Of a stretch of 64,000 bases of DNA, positions 27,530 to 39,311 are shown one piece after another (positions within the stretch are counted from its first letter, which is position 1; each line of letters opens with the position of its first letter). The notes under the pieces are model-generated. The model did not search any database and was not told the DNA's origin. It worked only from the letters and a program-made list of their open reading frames with translations. This DNA comes from Meridianimarinicoccus marinus (GTDB lineage Bacteria > Pseudomonadota > Alphaproteobacteria > Rhodobacterales > Rhodobacteraceae). The position numbers and the translations under genes were made by a program. The stretch is taken from NCBI RefSeq assembly GCF_040689105.1, contig NZ_JBFBVU010000005.1, positions 1 through 64,000 of the forward strand, written 5' to 3'.

Positions 27530-28447
27530 ATGGGGAAGAACCGCAAGGACGACGCGCCCAACCCTCTGCATCGCTGGGCAATTCTGGCGCTGGTACGCGC
27601 GCCGTTGCTACTGCCTTACGGTCTGCGCGGACCGGTGGTCGGCTGGCTGATGTCGCGCGTTGTGGCGCCCATCGCGCGCTACGATCAGCGGGTCATCGAC
27701 AACCTGAATTACGTCTTGCCCGATCTCGACCCCGCCGAGGTCAAGCGCCTGTCGCGCGCGGTCCCGGCCAACACGGGCCGGATGCTGATCGAGATCGCCT
27801 CGGGGGATAGATTCACCGACCGGATCGCCAAGATCCAGATGCAGGGCCCCGGCCTTCCCGCGCTGGATCAGGCCCGCGCCGAAGGCCGGCCGATCATCGT
27901 GGTCTCGGGCCATTTCGGCAATTTCGACGCCGCCCGCGCCGCCCTTGCGCAACGCGGACACCAGATCGGCGCGCTGTATCGCCCGGTGGACGATCCGGTG
28001 CTGGACACCGAGTTTCACACCGTGCTCAGCCGTATCGCCGCCCCGGTGTTTCCGCGCGGTCGCAAGGGGCTGGGCGCGATGCTGCGGTTCCTGCGCAAAG
28101 GCAACACCGTGGCGATCCTGCTGGATCAATTTGTCCATGAAGGGGCCGAGGTGACGTTCTTCGGAAAACCCGCACCGACCTCGACCTCTGCCGCCGAGAT
28201 GGCATTGAAATACGGGGCCTTGCTGATCCCGGTCTATGGCATCCGCACCGGGGACGGTTTCGACATCATTGCCGAAGAGCCGATCCCGCCCAGCGACGCG
28301 ATCACCATGACACAGGCCATCAACGACAGCCTCGAAGCACGGGTGCGTGCGCACATGGATCAGTGGCTATGGATTCATCGGCGCTGGAAGCCCGAGCTTC
28401 AGCGCACGCGCGCCGCCGCGAAGACCGGACCCGGACCCGGGGCCTGA
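27530..28447 (+). CDS. LpxL/HtrB-type lysophospholipid acyltransferase
   Basis: A 305-residue membrane-associated acyltransferase. The catalytic HX4D motif is HFGNFD in VVSGHFGNFDAARAAL, preceded by an N-terminal hydrophobic segment. A RGRKGLGAMLRFLRKGNTVAILLDQ block and IHRRWK near the C-terminus match the late-acyltransferase family of lipid A synthesis. Donor chain and acceptor cannot be decided. Its 3' end overlaps the convergent DUF1223 gene by 49 bp. Confidence 0.88.
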   Translation: MGKNRKDDAPNPLHRWAILALVRAPLLLPYGLRGPVVGWLMSRVVAPIARYDQRVIDNLNYVLPDLDPAEVKRLSRAVPANTGRMLIEIASGDRFTDRIAKIQMQGPGLPALDQARAEGRPIIVVSGHFGNFDAARAALAQRGHQIGALYRPVDDPVLDTEFHTVLSRIAAPVFPRGRKGLGAMLRFLRKGNTVAILLDQFVHEGAEVTFFGKPAPTSTSAAEMALKYGALLIPVYGIRTGDGFDIIAEEPIPPSDAITMTQAINDSLEARVRAHMDQWLWIHRRWKPELQRTRAAAKTGPGPGA

Positions 28448-29103
28448 AGCAACACCGCGCCTTTCTCGTCCCCCTGATAGGGCGCTTCAAGGTGGGCGGG
28501 CGCCGTGCCTTCCCATTCGGCCAACGCTGTCCATTGGGTCACGATGTTGACATAGTCCATCACCCGCCCCGCGTTCTCGCCGGCGCGGATACTGACCCGG
28601 GCGTGAGGGGTATAGCGCACCAGCACCACCCGCACCGCACCCGGCCCCTTGCCGTGCGGCGCCATCGAAACCTCCAGCCGGTCCCCGGTGCGGGACACCG
28701 ACAGTTCGGCCTGCTTGGACAGGGTCTTGTGGGCGTCGATCGCGGCCATGGTCTCGACAGGTTTGAACCCGGCAATATCGGTCTGACCGCCGATGATCAT
28801 CTGCGGCGTATAGATCATCGACCGCCCCGCCTGATGCGCATAGGCCTTCTGCCGCTTGGTGAACTTCGGCGAAGCGAACGCGTCCGGCCAGCCGATGTAG
28901 TCCCAATAATCCACATGCAACGCCAGCGGCAGAACGTCTTCGCGCGAGGACAATTCCATCAGCAGCGCATCGGCGGGTGGGCAGGAGGAACACCCCTGCG
29001 AGGTGAACAGTTCCACCACCACCGGGCCGGGTTGAGGCTGCGCCGCCACCGGGCTGAGCCATCCCGAAATCACCACCAGCAAAACCGCCAACCGCATCAT
29101 CAT
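28399..29103 (-). CDS. DUF1223 thioredoxin-like exported protein
   Basis: 234 residues. After a signal peptide (MMMRLAVLLVVISGWLSPVAA), the mature protein opens with VVELFTSQGCSSCPPAD, a CxxC motif in a thioredoxin-like setting typical of DUF1223. LALHVDYWDYIGWPDAFASP and YTPQMIIGG follow. A periplasmic redox role is likely but unproven. ATG 29103 places the signal peptide at the start; two more ATGs follow directly. It is divergent from acnA and overlaps the acyltransferase gene at its 3' end. Confidence 0.88.
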   Translation of the reverse strand: MMMRLAVLLVVISGWLSPVAAQPQPGPVVVELFTSQGCSSCPPADALLMELSSREDVLPLALHVDYWDYIGWPDAFASPKFTKRQKAYAHQAGRSMIYTPQMIIGGQTDIAGFKPVETMAAIDAHKTLSKQAELSVSRTGDRLEVSMAPHGKGPGAVRVVLVRYTPHARVSIRAGENAGRVMDYVNIVTQWTALAEWEGTAPAHLEAPYQGDEKGAVLLQAPGPGPVFAAARVR

Positions 29104-29206
29104 GTCTCGTTTCGTCCCCAGGCTGTAAGGGTGCACATTAGGCCAGCCGGTGCCTGGGAGCCAATCACCGTTTCGCGAGAGAAAATGCGTCGCACTCAGG
29201 CAGGGT

Positions 29207-29221
29207 TGCACATTGTGTGCA
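29207..29221. promoter_or_regulatory. 15-bp dyad upstream of acnA
   Basis: TGCACA-TTG-TGTGCA is a perfect inverted repeat in the divergent region between the DUF1223 gene and acnA, 101 bp before the acnA start. A TATACA hexamer (29226-29231) that could be an acnA -10 lies 4 bp downstream, so a bound protein would overlap the core promoter. Confidence 0.4.
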
Positions 29222-29321
29222 TTGGTATACAAAGCGCGCGAGACCCCGCGCCACACCGTTCCGACTCGTCGGGGCGGATCGCGATCAGCAAGAGCCCGTC
29301 AGATATTGGGAGGCCAATTCC

Positions 29322-32012
<2,691 letters not shown>

Positions 32013-32044
32013 TCCGCGGCCAATCCGCACCCCGCACAACGAAG

Positions 32045-32073
32045 CGCCCCGGAGACATCTCCGGGGCGTTTTT
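32045..32073 (+). terminator. Intrinsic terminator after acnA
   Basis: CGCCCCGGAGA (32045-32055) pairs with TCTCCGGGGCG (32058-32068), followed by TTTTT. The flanks acaacgaa and ttcgttgt can extend the stem. It lies 32 bp after the stop codon. Confidence 0.9.
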
Positions 32074-32377
32074 CGTTGTGCTTGACGGTGCGAGCCCCGA
32101 TGGGCCCGGGAAATCCAAACCGAGGTCGTTGTGGCGTGCCGTCCGGCGAACAATCCCGATTTGAGCGTGCCGGGGTGAACACGCAGTCCAGGAATATCCA
32201 TGCAAGAAGGTCTGCCGGGAACAGTCGCCAAAGACGTTCTGCGCGGCGCAGGATGCACTCAGCCAGAAAGCTGCCTGGACATAGGAGTGTCACCCAGATC
32301 GTCGCAGGGCCAGAGATGCGGATTGCGGGAGGCGAATGAGCGCTCCACAGAGATCATCGCGGCAGGATCGCGCCGGT
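32074..32377. other. Intergenic stretch without a recognisable gene
   Basis: About 300 bp between the acnA terminator and the 3' end of ccmG. Short open frames exist but none has a credible ribosome binding site, a homology pattern or a conserved-looking protein. No tRNA-like fold or long inverted repeat was seen. Confidence 0.5.
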
Positions 32378-32923
32378 TCAGCCCCCGGATTGAGCCGCTT
32401 TTTCCATCGCCGGTCGGATTGTGCTTTCCAACGCGCGCTCGGTCACCGGACCGGCAAAGCGGGTCACGATGCGGCCGTTACCATCGATGACAAAGGTTTC
32501 CGGGACGCCGTACAGGCCCCATTCCAGCCCCATGCGCCCGGATCCATCCGCCCCGATCGAGGAATAGGGATCGCCCAGTTCGGCCAGGAACCCCAGCCCC
32601 TTGGCATCGGTATCCTTGTAGTTCACCCCGTGGATCACCACGCCCTCGGCGGCCAGCGCCTCGAGGATCGGATGCTCCACCCGGCAGGGCGCGCACCAGC
32701 TGGCCCAGAAGTTGACCAGTTTCACGCCTGGATCTTGCAGCATCTCGGCTGTGAACACCGGCTTGTCGCCCAGTTGCGTGACCTGCACCACGGGCGCGGG
32801 TTTTCCGGCCAGCGCCGTCGGCAGGGCATCGGGATTGTCCCGCTGCATGCCAAAGAAGAACAGCGCGGCCAGCCCGGCAAACAGGACCGGCGGCACCACC
32901 ATCAAGGGAGACATCCTAGCCAT
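32378..32923 (-). CDS. ccmG: Periplasmic thiol:disulfide oxidoreductase CcmG/HelX
   Basis: A 181-residue thioredoxin-fold protein anchored by an N-terminal helix (about 6-26). The active site is WASWCAPC (about residues 73-80), followed by the CcmG-specific acidic region with GVNYKDTDAKGLGFL and the cis-Pro segment GVPETFVID. It keeps apocytochrome c haem-binding cysteines reduced for haem ligation. It is the last gene of ccmABCDG, overlapping ccmD by 8 bp. The gene order equals the helABCDX cluster known in Rhodobacter capsulatus. Confidence 0.95.
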   Translation of the reverse strand: MARMSPLMVVPPVLFAGLAALFFFGMQRDNPDALPTALAGKPAPVVQVTQLGDKPVFTAEMLQDPGVKLVNFWASWCAPCRVEHPILEALAAEGVVIHGVNYKDTDAKGLGFLAELGDPYSSIGADGSGRMGLEWGLYGVPETFVIDGNGRIVTRFAGPVTERALESTIRPAMEKAAQSGG

Positions 32924-33077
32924 TGGTTTTCCTTTGCCGGTCTTCCACCTGCCGCAGCGCGTCGCGCAGCCGGGCGCTGCGGCGCAGGCTCAGCGCGACC
33001 AGGCCGATCAGCAGGCCCAGCGAGACCGCATAGGCCGAGACCACCTCGGCGGCGTATTTTCCCAGGTCGGGCATCAT
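32916..33077 (-). CDS. ccmD: Heme exporter protein CcmD
   Basis: A 53-residue protein with one membrane helix (about 10-30, EVVSAYAVSLGLLIGLVALSL) and a basic, arginine-rich cytoplasmic tail (RRSARLRDALRQVEDRQRK), as expected for CcmD. CcmD helps release haem-loaded CcmE from CcmABC. The start ATG at 33077 overlaps the ccmC stop (ATGA), and the 3' end overlaps ccmG. Confidence 0.9.
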   Translation of the reverse strand: MMPDLGKYAAEVVSAYAVSLGLLIGLVALSLRRSARLRDALRQVEDRQRKTNG

Positions 33078-33802
33078 GCCATCCGCTCCCGGTTCAGCAG
33101 GGCTTTCAGACGGCGGGCGCGGATTTCGGTCCGGGTCCGCAGTAGCACCAGCGCCAGGAACATCAGGATGAACCCGGCAATGCAGACCAGCAGCGGCAGA
33201 TAGAAGACGTCCGCCACGTTCTCTTCCTTGTCCAGCGACAGCGAAGCCCCCTGGTGCAGCCCCTGGTTCCAGAACAGCACCGCATAGCGCGACAGGATCG
33301 CGAATACCGATCCCACAAGGCACAGCACCGAGGTCAGATCCGCCGCCGTGTCGCCGTTTTCCACCGCTTCCCACATGGCGATATAGCCCATGTAGAACAA
33401 CGCCAGGATCAGAAAGGATGTCAGGCGCGGGTCCCAGGCCCACCAGGTGCCCCACATGGGCTGACCCCAGATCGCCCCGGTGATCAGCGCGATCACGGTA
33501 AAGGTCAGACCCACCGGGGCCGCGGCGCGGGCAGCCAGCGCGCTGACGTGGTGGCGGCGGATGATCCAGACCAGCGAGGCCACCAGCATCATCAGCCAGG
33601 CATTGATCGCCATCAGGGCGGCCGGCACATGCAGATAGATAATCTTGACGGTCGAGCCTTGCCGGTAATCCTCGGGCGTGAAGAAAAAGCCCCAGATCAG
33701 GCCGACGAGCAGACATGCCAAGGACACCCCGGCAACCCAGGGCAACAGCCGTGACGACAGCTGCATGAACCTCTTCGGATTTGCGAATTCCCAGAACGAC
33801 AT
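33074..33802 (-). CDS. ccmC: Heme exporter protein CcmC
   Basis: A 242-residue integral membrane protein with about six helices. The tryptophan-rich haem-handling signature WGTWWAWDPRLTSFLIL is at about residues 113-129, and conserved histidines in periplasmic loops (IIYLHVPAALMAIN and NQGLHQGAS) are present. CcmC delivers haem to CcmE. ccmE, ccmF and ccmH are not in the window. Confidence 0.96.
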   Translation of the reverse strand: MSFWEFANPKRFMQLSSRLLPWVAGVSLACLLVGLIWGFFFTPEDYRQGSTVKIIYLHVPAALMAINAWLMMLVASLVWIIRRHHVSALAARAAAPVGLTFTVIALITGAIWGQPMWGTWWAWDPRLTSFLILALFYMGYIAMWEAVENGDTAADLTSVLCLVGSVFAILSRYAVLFWNQGLHQGASLSLDKEENVADVFYLPLLVCIAGFILMFLALVLLRTRTEIRARRLKALLNRERMA

Positions 33803-33853
33803 GTCAAAAACCGGTGCTACAGATCACGGGTCTGTTCTATGCAAGCACGCATG

Positions 33854-34510
33854 TTAGCGCAAATTGATGCGCAGGGCTGCGGCTGCGGCAAAGGGCATCA
33901 ATGCCAGCGTTCCGGCGCTGATCCCGGCCAAAAGCACCAGCGGTGTGCCAACTTCAAGGCCCGCCGCCCCCTGCGTGGCCACCTGCGCGCCGAAGATCAG
34001 CGTCGGGACGTACAGGGGCAGGACGAGCAGCGACAGCAGCAGCCCGCCGCGTTTCAGCCCCACAGTCAGGGCCGCGCCGAACGCGCCGATCAGGCTCAAC
34101 GCCGGGGTGCCCACCGCCAGCGAGATCACCAGCCAGCCAAAGCCCGCGGGCGGCAGGTTCAGCAGAACCCCCAGACCCGGCGCCAGAAGGGTCAGCGGCA
34201 GGCCGGTGGTCAGCCAATGCGCCAGCGCCTTGACCACGGCCACGCCCTCCAGCGGCACCGGCGCCGTGGCCAGCAGGTCCAGCGAGCCGTCTTCGAAATC
34301 CAGCGCGAAAATGCGGTCCAGCGACAAAAGGCAGGACAGCAGCGCGCCGATCCACAGGATGCCCGGCGCGATCCGCGCCAGCACATCGGCCTCGGGCCCC
34401 ACGCCGAAAGGCACCAGTACCGACAGAACAAGGAAAAACGCCAGCCCAAGGCCGAAACCGCCCCCGGCCCGCACCGCCAGCACGAGGTCTCGGCGAAGCA
34501 GCGCGATCAT
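33854..34510 (-). CDS. ccmB: Heme exporter protein CcmB
   Basis: 218 residues with about six membrane helices. It starts MIALLRRDLVLAVRAGGG and contains the conserved SLDRIFALDFEDGSLDLLATAP segment, diagnostic of CcmB. It is the permease of the CcmAB ABC unit that powers release of holo-CcmE. ATG 34510 overlaps the ccmA stop (ATGA). Confidence 0.95.
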   Translation of the reverse strand: MIALLRRDLVLAVRAGGGFGLGLAFFLVLSVLVPFGVGPEADVLARIAPGILWIGALLSCLLSLDRIFALDFEDGSLDLLATAPVPLEGVAVVKALAHWLTTGLPLTLLAPGLGVLLNLPPAGFGWLVISLAVGTPALSLIGAFGAALTVGLKRGGLLLSLLVLPLYVPTLIFGAQVATQGAAGLEVGTPLVLLAGISAGTLALMPFAAAAALRINLR

Positions 34511-35121
34511 TCGAAGGCCTCCTCGAACCCGCCGGCGGCCATCCGGCCGATGGCGCGATAGGGCGACAGGTCCAGCACCTGCCCATCCAACCCCAGGTCG
34601 ATATGCGTGGCCATGATGGCAGCCCCGCCCGCGTCGCAATGGGCCTGAACTGAGGCCGCGAACATCTTCACGCTGGCCGCATCGAGTGACACTGTCGGTT
34701 CGTCCAGCATCCAGATCGGCCGTCCCGTCACCATCAGCCGCGCCAGACCCAGCCGCCGCCGTTGACCGGCCGACAGGTTCTGTGCCTGCCGTTCGACCAG
34801 CCCTTCCAGATCGAAGGCCGCCAGTGCCGGGGCAATATCGCCCTGCCCGAACACCCGCGCCCAGAATTCCAGGTTCTCGACCACCGTCAAGGTGGCCTTC
34901 ACGCCGTCGGAATGGCCGGTATAGGCGACCAGATCCGGCGAGATCTCGATCCGGCCCTCGACCGGCGGTTGCAAGCCCGCCAAAGTGCGCAGCAAGGTTG
35001 TCTTGCCGATGCCGTTCGGCCCGCGCAGCACCAGCGCCTGCCCGGCCTCAAGGTCCAGATCGACCCCTTCCAGCACCGGCACCCCACCGCGCGCCACGCA
35101 GACCCCGCGCACGCTCAGCAT
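34507..35121 (-). CDS. ccmA: Heme exporter ATP-binding protein CcmA
   Basis: A 204-residue ABC ATPase with Walker A RGPNGIGKTTLLRTLAG (about 31-47), signature NLSAGQRRRLGLARL, Walker B IWMLDEPTVSLD and switch His in MATHIDLGL. The NGIGKTT loop and short length are typical of CcmA. A start at 35151 would add 10 residues; both starts have weak Shine-Dalgarno sequences, and the one used aligns better with relatives. Confidence 0.95.
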   Translation of the reverse strand: MLSVRGVCVARGGVPVLEGVDLDLEAGQALVLRGPNGIGKTTLLRTLAGLQPPVEGRIEISPDLVAYTGHSDGVKATLTVVENLEFWARVFGQGDIAPALAAFDLEGLVERQAQNLSAGQRRRLGLARLMVTGRPIWMLDEPTVSLDAASVKMFAASVQAHCDAGGAAIMATHIDLGLDGQVLDLSPYRAIGRMAAGGFEEAFE

Positions 35122-35170
35122 GTCCGGAGGACCTGTTTCGGGGTGGACCATTCGCAGGCGCCGTGCTCGG

Positions 35171-35530
35171 TCACGTCACCGGCCTCGCCGCCAGACCGAC
35201 CCGCCGTCCTTCCGACAGCAGCACGTTGTAGCTGCGGCAGGCCTGCGGGCTGGCCATCGGTTCCAGACCGATCCCGGCGCCTTCCAGAGCCTCGCGAAAG
35301 GCGGTGGGCAGATAGGCCATCTCGGACCCGGTGCCGACGAACAGCACATCCAGATCGCCGGATGCCGTCAGCAGCGGATCCAATTCGTCATACCCCTGCC
35401 AGATCGCCGGATCGTGGTCGGGCAACAGCAGCAGCCCGCCGGTCAGCACCTTGCCGCCGACCCGGAAAAAGCCGGGGCCATAACCTTCGACGGGCAGTCC
35501 GTCATTGAAGCGGATTTCATTCAGACGCAT
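35171..35530 (-). CDS. Mth938-like (DUF498) domain protein
   Basis: A 119-residue single-domain protein. MRLNEIRFNDGLPVEGYGPGFFRV and DVLFVGTGSEMAYLP match the Mth938/NDUFAF3-like fold; the C-terminal ACRSYNVLLSEGRRV is also typical. Eukaryotic relatives assist complex I assembly; bacterial function is unsettled. It lies between the TauE-type gene (4-bp gap) and ccmA. In Rhodobacterales this gene commonly accompanies secDF (from memory). Confidence 0.88.
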   Translation of the reverse strand: MRLNEIRFNDGLPVEGYGPGFFRVGGKVLTGGLLLLPDHDPAIWQGYDELDPLLTASGDLDVLFVGTGSEMAYLPTAFREALEGAGIGLEPMASPQACRSYNVLLSEGRRVGLAARPVT

Positions 35531-35534
35531 GCGT

Positions 35535-36287
35535 TCACCTCCAGATCGGCAGCCCGGACAGGGCCGACGCCCCGATCACCGAAAACGCCACCCCGCGATA
35601 CAGCCGCTCGTGCGCGGGCCGGAAGATCCAGCCGCCCAGCATGTTGCCCAGCACCGTGGGCACGGTCAGGATCAACCCCAGACCCAGCGGCACCAGCGCC
35701 AGTGCGCCCTTCACCCACAACGCCGCCACCAGCAGCACATCGTAGAGAAACAGGTAAACCATGGTCGAGGCGCGGACCACCGGCGCCGGATGCGGTGCGG
35801 CCAGATACAGCAGGATCACCGGCGGCCCGGGCATGCCGGTCAGCCCGCCCAGAAATCCGGCCAGCCCGCCTGTTGCCGTCACCAGTCGTGGCCCCACCGG
35901 CCCGCGATAGCGCAGACCGCTCAGCAGGCAGACCAGCATGAACAGGGCAAGGCCCGACACCGCCCAGGCAAAGACATCCGCTCGCACCTGCACCAGAACC
36001 CAAAGCCCTAGTGGCAAGGTGATCAGCGTTGCCGCCAGCATCAGCGCAATGTCGCGCCGGTTGGCGATCCGCGCCGCGCGCGGCAGGTTGGGAAGCGGTC
36101 CGAAGATATCCATCACCATCAACGCCATGATCGCCCACAATGGATCCAGAAACCGCGCCGCCACAGGCATGAAGACCAGCGCGGTGCCGAACCCCGAAAA
36201 CCCGCGCACGATTCCGCCGACGAACGCCGCTGCGATCAACCATCCCAGGCCCGGCGAGGCCAGAACCTGGAAGGGGATGTCAGGCAT
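35535..36287 (-). CDS. TauE/SafE-family membrane transporter
   Basis: A 250-residue protein of the sulfite-exporter TauE/SafE (DUF81) family with about seven to eight hydrophobic segments. GGIVRGFSGFGTALVFMPV near residues 24-42 and the second repeat GGLAGFLGGLTGMPGPPVILLYL at about 145-167 are the duplicated family motifs. It probably moves organic or inorganic sulfonates or sulfite, but the substrate is unknown. Its start overlaps the secF stop by 8 bp, so it is in the secDF transcription unit. Confidence 0.88.
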   Translation of the reverse strand: MPDIPFQVLASPGLGWLIAAAFVGGIVRGFSGFGTALVFMPVAARFLDPLWAIMALMVMDIFGPLPNLPRAARIANRRDIALMLAATLITLPLGLWVLVQVRADVFAWAVSGLALFMLVCLLSGLRYRGPVGPRLVTATGGLAGFLGGLTGMPGPPVILLYLAAPHPAPVVRASTMVYLFLYDVLLVAALWVKGALALVPLGLGLILTVPTVLGNMLGGWIFRPAHERLYRGVAFSVIGASALSGLPIWR

Positions 36288-37251
36288 CGATATCGGCGAA
36301 CTGCGTCCCGGCCTTGGCGTCCGGTTTGGACCAGTCGCGTTTCACACCCAGCTTCAGCAACACCGCCGAGGCCACGAAGATCGACGAATAGGTGCCGATC
36401 ACAACGCCCCAGATCATCGCGAAGACGAAGCCCCGGATCACGTCTCCGCCCAGCACGAACAGCGAGATCAGCGCCAGCAGCGTGGTGACCGAGGTCATCA
36501 CTGTCCGGCTCAGGGTCTCGTTGATCGACAGGTTCAGAACGTCCTTCAGCTCCATCTGCTTGAAGCGGATCAGGTTCTCGCGCACCCGGTCGAAGACCAC
36601 CACGGTATCGTTCAGCGAATAGCCGACGATGGTCAGAAGGGCCGCGATGATCGCAAGGTCGAACTTGATCTGCAGCACCGAGAAGATGCCGATGGTCACG
36701 ATCACATCGTGGATCAGCGCGGCCACAGCACCGACCGAGAACTGCCATTCGAAGCGCAGCCAGATGTAGAAAAGCACCGCGCCGATGGCCAGAACCACGG
36801 CCAGAACCGCCGATTGCACCAATTCGCCCGATACTTTCGGGCCGACCGATTCGACTGACGGAAATGTGATCGACGGGTCCAGCTCCTGCAAGGCCGCCTC
36901 GACCGCCAGCACGGTTTCGGCCGCAACGCTGGCATCGCCATCGCCTTGGGCCTCGATCCGGATCTGGGCCACATGTTCGTCTTCGCCGAAGCCGGCGTCG
37001 AAGACCTCGGTGATCGACACATCGCCCAGACCCAACGGCGCGATGGCATCGCGATAGGCGGCCACATCGATGGGCTGGCTGCTTTCGGTGCGGATCGTGG
37101 TGCCGCCCCGGAAGTCGATGCCATAGTTCAGCCCGATCACCGCGAAGGCGACGAGGGAGGCCAGAACGGCCAGTACCGACAGGCCGAAGGTGATCTTCCA
37201 GGTGCGGAAGAAATCCCAGTTGGTCTCTGCGGGAACAAGTCGCAGGCGCAT
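36280..37251 (-). CDS. secF: Protein translocase subunit SecF
   Basis: 323 residues, six membrane helices. N-terminal GLNYGIDFRGGTTIRTES and C-terminal VVVFDRVRENL and SINETLSRTVMTS are the SecF signatures. With SecD it uses the proton gradient to pull proteins out of SecYEG on the periplasmic side. It starts 1 bp after secD stops. Confidence 0.97.
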   Translation of the reverse strand: MRLRLVPAETNWDFFRTWKITFGLSVLAVLASLVAFAVIGLNYGIDFRGGTTIRTESSQPIDVAAYRDAIAPLGLGDVSITEVFDAGFGEDEHVAQIRIEAQGDGDASVAAETVLAVEAALQELDPSITFPSVESVGPKVSGELVQSAVLAVVLAIGAVLFYIWLRFEWQFSVGAVAALIHDVIVTIGIFSVLQIKFDLAIIAALLTIVGYSLNDTVVVFDRVRENLIRFKQMELKDVLNLSINETLSRTVMTSVTTLLALISLFVLGGDVIRGFVFAMIWGVVIGTYSSIFVASAVLLKLGVKRDWSKPDAKAGTQFADIDA

Positions 37252-37252
37252 C

Positions 37253-38920
37253 TCAGACCTCCAGAACTTTGGGACGGCGGCGTTCGAACCAGATCACGAT
37301 CATCAAACGCGTCACGAAGATCGCCGTGAAGACCGAGGTCAGGATGCCCAGCCCGAGGGTCACGGAAAAGCCGCGCACCGGACCCGAGCCCATGACGAAC
37401 AGGATCGCTGCCGTGATGAATGTGGTGACATTGGCGTCCAGAATGGCCGACAGGGCCTTTTCATAGCCCAATTCGATGGCGCGGGCCGGGCCCTTGGCGC
37501 GTTTGAGTTCTTCCTTGATCCGCTCGAACACCAGCACGTTGGCATCCACCGCCATGCCGATGGTCAGCACGATCCCGGCGATGCCCGGCAAGGTCAGCGT
37601 GGCGCCGATCAGCGACAGCAGGCCGAAGATCAGCCCGACATTGATGATGAGTGCGAGGTTGGCGATCAGTCCGAACAGCCCATAGCTGAGCGCCATGAAC
37701 ACCAGCACCCCGGCAAAGGCCACAACGCTGGCCACCTTGCCCGCATCGATGCTGTCCTGCCCCAGTTCGGGACCGATGGTGCGCTCTTCCAGGAAGGTCA
37801 TGCCCGCGGGCAGCGCCCCGGCGCGCAGCAGCACCGCCAGTTCCGTGGACCCCTCGACCGAGAAATTGCCGGTGATGATACCGGACCCGCCGGGAATATG
37901 GCTCTGGATTACCGGGGCCGAGATGACCTCGCCGTCCAGGATGATGCCAAAAGGGCTGCCGATGTTCTCGGCGGTGTATTCGCCGAACTTGCGCGCGCCT
38001 TGCGGATTGAACCGGAAATTCACCGCCGGGCGTCCGTTCTGGTCAAAGGCGGGCTGCGCGTCGGTCAACTCCTCGCCCGAAACGACCACGCGATCCTCGA
38101 CAATGTAATAGGTGCCCTGCTCGTCCAGCGAAGGCATCAGCACGTTGCCGGCGCCGGGACGGCTGTCGGCATCGGTGGTGCGCCCCACGACCGACTGGAA
38201 GGTCAGCCGCGCGGTGGTGCCGATCAGACCCTTCAACTCCTCGGCCGAGCCGATGCCCGGCACCTGGATCAGGATCCGATCTTCGCCCTGGCGCTGGATG
38301 GTCGGCTCGCGCGTGCCGACTTCGTCGACACGGCGGCGGATGATTTCAAGGCTTTGTTGAACTGTGCGCGCGTCTGTGGCGGCGCGCTCGGCTTCCGACA
38401 GCCGGATGACGACATCGCTGCCCTCGGCGGAAACTTCGATGTCTGACGCCCCAACCCCGGTCAACGACACGATCGGCCGGGCCAGGTCACGGACAACGCC
38501 CACGGCCCGATCGATGCCGGCCGGTTCGCCGATCCGCACCCGCAATTCGTCCGGGGCGCTGTCCTGGCGGCGTATCGTGCCGATGGCGGCGCGTTCTGCG
38601 CGCAGCGCGTTGCGCACCTCGGGCCACATGCCGTCCAGCCGGTCGGCATAGACGTCCTCGACATGAACCTCGGCCAGCAGATGCGCGCCGCCGCGCAGGT
38701 CCAGCCCCAGGTTGACGATGCCCGAGGGCAGGAACGACGGCCAGAACCCGGCGTCCAACTCCTGCTCGGGCGTTGCCACCCCACCCTGCGCCTCGATGGC
38801 CGCCAGCGCGTCATTGTGAACTTCCACCCGTCCATAGAACAGGTTGGGAAGCGCCAGGATCAACCCGGCGGCTACCACCGCCCAGATGACCACCCGCTTC
38901 CAGAGGCTAATCTGTAACAT
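37253..38920 (-). CDS. secD: Protein translocase subunit SecD
   Basis: 555 residues. One N-terminal helix is followed by LGLDLRGGAHLLAEV, a large periplasmic P1 region (about 75-360), then five C-terminal helices with GMAVDANVLVFERIKEEL and ANVTTFITAAIL. Length and order are canonical. SecD, SecF and YajC form an accessory complex of the Sec translocon. Confidence 0.97.
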   Translation of the reverse strand: MLQISLWKRVVIWAVVAAGLILALPNLFYGRVEVHNDALAAIEAQGGVATPEQELDAGFWPSFLPSGIVNLGLDLRGGAHLLAEVHVEDVYADRLDGMWPEVRNALRAERAAIGTIRRQDSAPDELRVRIGEPAGIDRAVGVVRDLARPIVSLTGVGASDIEVSAEGSDVVIRLSEAERAATDARTVQQSLEIIRRRVDEVGTREPTIQRQGEDRILIQVPGIGSAEELKGLIGTTARLTFQSVVGRTTDADSRPGAGNVLMPSLDEQGTYYIVEDRVVVSGEELTDAQPAFDQNGRPAVNFRFNPQGARKFGEYTAENIGSPFGIILDGEVISAPVIQSHIPGGSGIITGNFSVEGSTELAVLLRAGALPAGMTFLEERTIGPELGQDSIDAGKVASVVAFAGVLVFMALSYGLFGLIANLALIINVGLIFGLLSLIGATLTLPGIAGIVLTIGMAVDANVLVFERIKEELKRAKGPARAIELGYEKALSAILDANVTTFITAAILFVMGSGPVRGFSVTLGLGILTSVFTAIFVTRLMIVIWFERRRPKVLEV

Positions 38921-38954
38921 GAACGCGCTCCGCGGCCCCGACGAGGGCTCAGCT

Positions 38955-39311
38955 TCAGTTGTTGGCCGGTTCGGTCTTGCTCAGAACCTGGGCGATGGTG
39001 CTCTGGATGACGCGCACCTTGACGCCTTCGGCCAGTTCCACCTCAAGCTCGCCATCGTCCTTGACCTTGACGACCTTGCCGATGATGCCGCCCTGGGTGA
39101 CGACCTGGTCGCCCCGGCGCAGCGCCTGGACCATTTTCTGATGATCCTTCACCTTCTTCTGCTGCGGACGGATCAGCAGGAAGTACATGATGGCAAAGAT
39201 CAGGATCAGCGGGACGAAGCTGGAAATGGCGCCCATCGGTCCACTCGTCTGTGCGAAAGCGGGCGTAGCGGCGATGGCGACCAGAGCGGCCGTGGCAAGA
39301 CGTGCGGACAT
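38955..39311 (-). CDS. yajC: Preprotein translocase subunit YajC
   Basis: 118 residues. The N-terminal segment is signal-like (MSARLATAALVAIAATPAFA), then one membrane helix (FVPLILIFAIMYFLLIRPQQKK, the YajC signature) and a soluble SH3-like tail (GDQVVTQGGIIGKVVKV). Relative to E. coli YajC it has an extra N-terminal hydrophobic stretch. ATG 39311 is preceded by AGGAGA. It is the first gene of yajC-secD-secF-tauE-like-Mth938-like, followed by ccmABCDG. Confidence 0.95.
   Translation of the reverse strand: MSARLATAALVAIAATPAFAQTSGPMGAISSFVPLILIFAIMYFLLIRPQQKKVKDHQKMVQALRRGDQVVTQGGIIGKVVKVKDDGELEVELAEGVKVRVIQSTIAQVLSKTEPANN

Noticed and set aside
32200..32490. A 96-codon plus-strand frame after acnA
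   Set aside because: It runs into the opposite-strand ccmG gene, has no ribosome binding site, and its translation looks random.
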